Source: an uncultured Fidelibacterota bacterium
GTDB taxonomy: Bacteria > Fidelibacterota > Marinisomatia > Marinisomatales > Marinisomataceae
Direction: 5' to 3'
Assembly (NCBI GenBank): GCA_902538565.1
Contig: CACBFQ010000001.1
Coordinates: forward strand, 1 to 64,000
Length of the DNA stretch: 64,000 nucleotides
How positions within the stretch are numbered: the stretch's first letter is position 1; each line of letters starts with the position of its first letter. The notes under the pieces were generated by a model, which worked only from the letters and a program-made list of their open reading frames with translations, made no database searches and was not told the DNA's origin. The position numbers and the translations under genes were made by a program. Shown piece after piece: positions 63,125 through 64,000 of this stretch.

Positions 63125-64000
63125 TTTTGTAAAGACAATTTAATAATTTTATTAATTATATCTTTAAAAGAAAATCCATGTCTCTTAGCAGCCATAGGAA
63201 ATAAACTAGTTTCAGTCATTCCAGGAAGAGTATTTATTTCTAAAAAATAGAAATTATCGTCATAAAATTTAAAGTCAACTCTTGAATAAACATCACATTT
63301 GAGCATCTTGTGAACACTCAATGCGCAATCTTGAACAAATTGATATTTTTCTAAAGTAAGAACAGCAGGACAAGTATATTTTGATTCGCCGGCTGTATAT
63401 TTTGATTTGTAATCATATATACCAGATTTGGGTTCAATTTCAATAACAGGAAGTGGTTCGTTCCCCAAAATTGGAACGGTAATTTCTCTTCCATCAATAA
63501 ACTCTTCAATTAATACGGAATTGTCAAAATCTAAAGCTATGTCAATGGCATCGTTTAAATTTTCAAAATTATCAATCACATTAAAACCAACAGAGCTTCC
63601 TTGTGAATTTGGTTTAACAATATATTTTTCAGACTTGAAATCAAGATGATCATTGCATGTATTTGAAGAAGTTTGATAATATTTTGGAGATAAAACTCCC
63701 TGATTCATAACAATTTCTTTTGTCACAGATTTATCAAAGCAATTTCGAGAAGATTTTTCACCTGAACCGTTAAAAGGAATATTATTTTTTGATAAAATTG
63801 ATTGAATGCCTCCATCCTCACCAAAAGAACCATGCAATGCAATGAAGATAAAATCATGTGCTTTTAAATCATTTAAGATAAAATCAATTGAATCTGAATC
63901 CAGAACAAATATTGAAGTATTATAACCTAATTGATTACAAGCTTCAACAACAGCTTCACCAGTTCTTATAGAAACTAATCGCTCCTCTGAATTTCCTCCC
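63121..64000 (-). CDS. ddl: D-alanine--D-alanine ligase (5' end truncated by window edge)
   Basis: Frame open to 64000 (GGNSEERLVSIRTGEAVVEAC...FIFIALHGSFGEDGGIQ); VKPNSQGSSVGF, INTLPGMTETSLFP; the track's start at 63837 is an internal TTG (Leu). Confidence 0.94.
   Translation of the reverse strand, partial: GGNSEERLVSIRTGEAVVEACNQLGYNTSIFVLDSDSIDFILNDLKAHDFIFIALHGSFGEDGGIQSILSKNNIPFNGSGEKSSRNCFDKSVTKEIVMNQGVLSPKYYQTSSNTCNDHLDFKSEKYIVKPNSQGSSVGFNVIDNFENLNDAIDIALDFDNSVLIEEFIDGREITVPILGNEPLPVIEIEPKSGIYDYKSKYTAGESKYTCPAVLTLEKYQFVQDCALSVHKMLKCDVYSRVDFKFYDDNFYFLEINTLPGMTETSLFPMAAKRHGFSFKDIINKIIKLSLQK

Overview
This 64 kb AT-rich bacterial window is almost entirely chromosomal housekeeping DNA. 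No prophage, transposon, CRISPR array or obvious defence island was seen. Gene order resembles the FCB/Bacteroidota-Marinimicrobia type: tuf lies upstream of tRNA-Trp-secE-nusG, there is no tuf after fusA, and secY-map-infA-rpmJ lacks adk. This affiliation is an inference. About half the window (minus strand, ~31.99-61.68 kb) is one continuous run: tRNA-Thr/Tyr/Gly/Thr-tuf-rpmG-tRNA-Trp-secE-nusG-rplKAJL-rpoBC-rpsLG-fusA-S10-spc-alpha. The rest holds central metabolism (pgk, tpiA, gdhA, cysK), repair (umuDC, uvrC), K+ uptake (trkAH), cell wall (murA, ddl), tRNA synthetases (gltX, cysS) and tldD/tldE. I call twelve tRNA genes, two short genes missing from the ORF track (rpmJ, rpmG), and several corrected starts. 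No clearly new multi-gene system is evident. The most interesting signals are: (i) a same-strand string tRNA-Ser(TGA)-gltX-tRNA-Arg(ACG)-tadA in which tRNA 3' ends lie 2-3 nt from the next start codon and tadA sits beside its likely substrate tRNA; (ii) uvrC with no canonical start, apparently starting at ATT one nt after the trkH stop behind a GGAG; (iii) a consensus -24/-12 sigma-54 promoter before an hsp20 gene; (iv) a sulfotransferase gene whose 3' end runs antisense through tRNA-Met(CAT), next to a free Met-R-sulfoxide reductase gene; (v) a signal-peptide-less THI5/NMT1-like protein; and (vi) a eukaryote-like steroid 5-alpha-reductase homologue.
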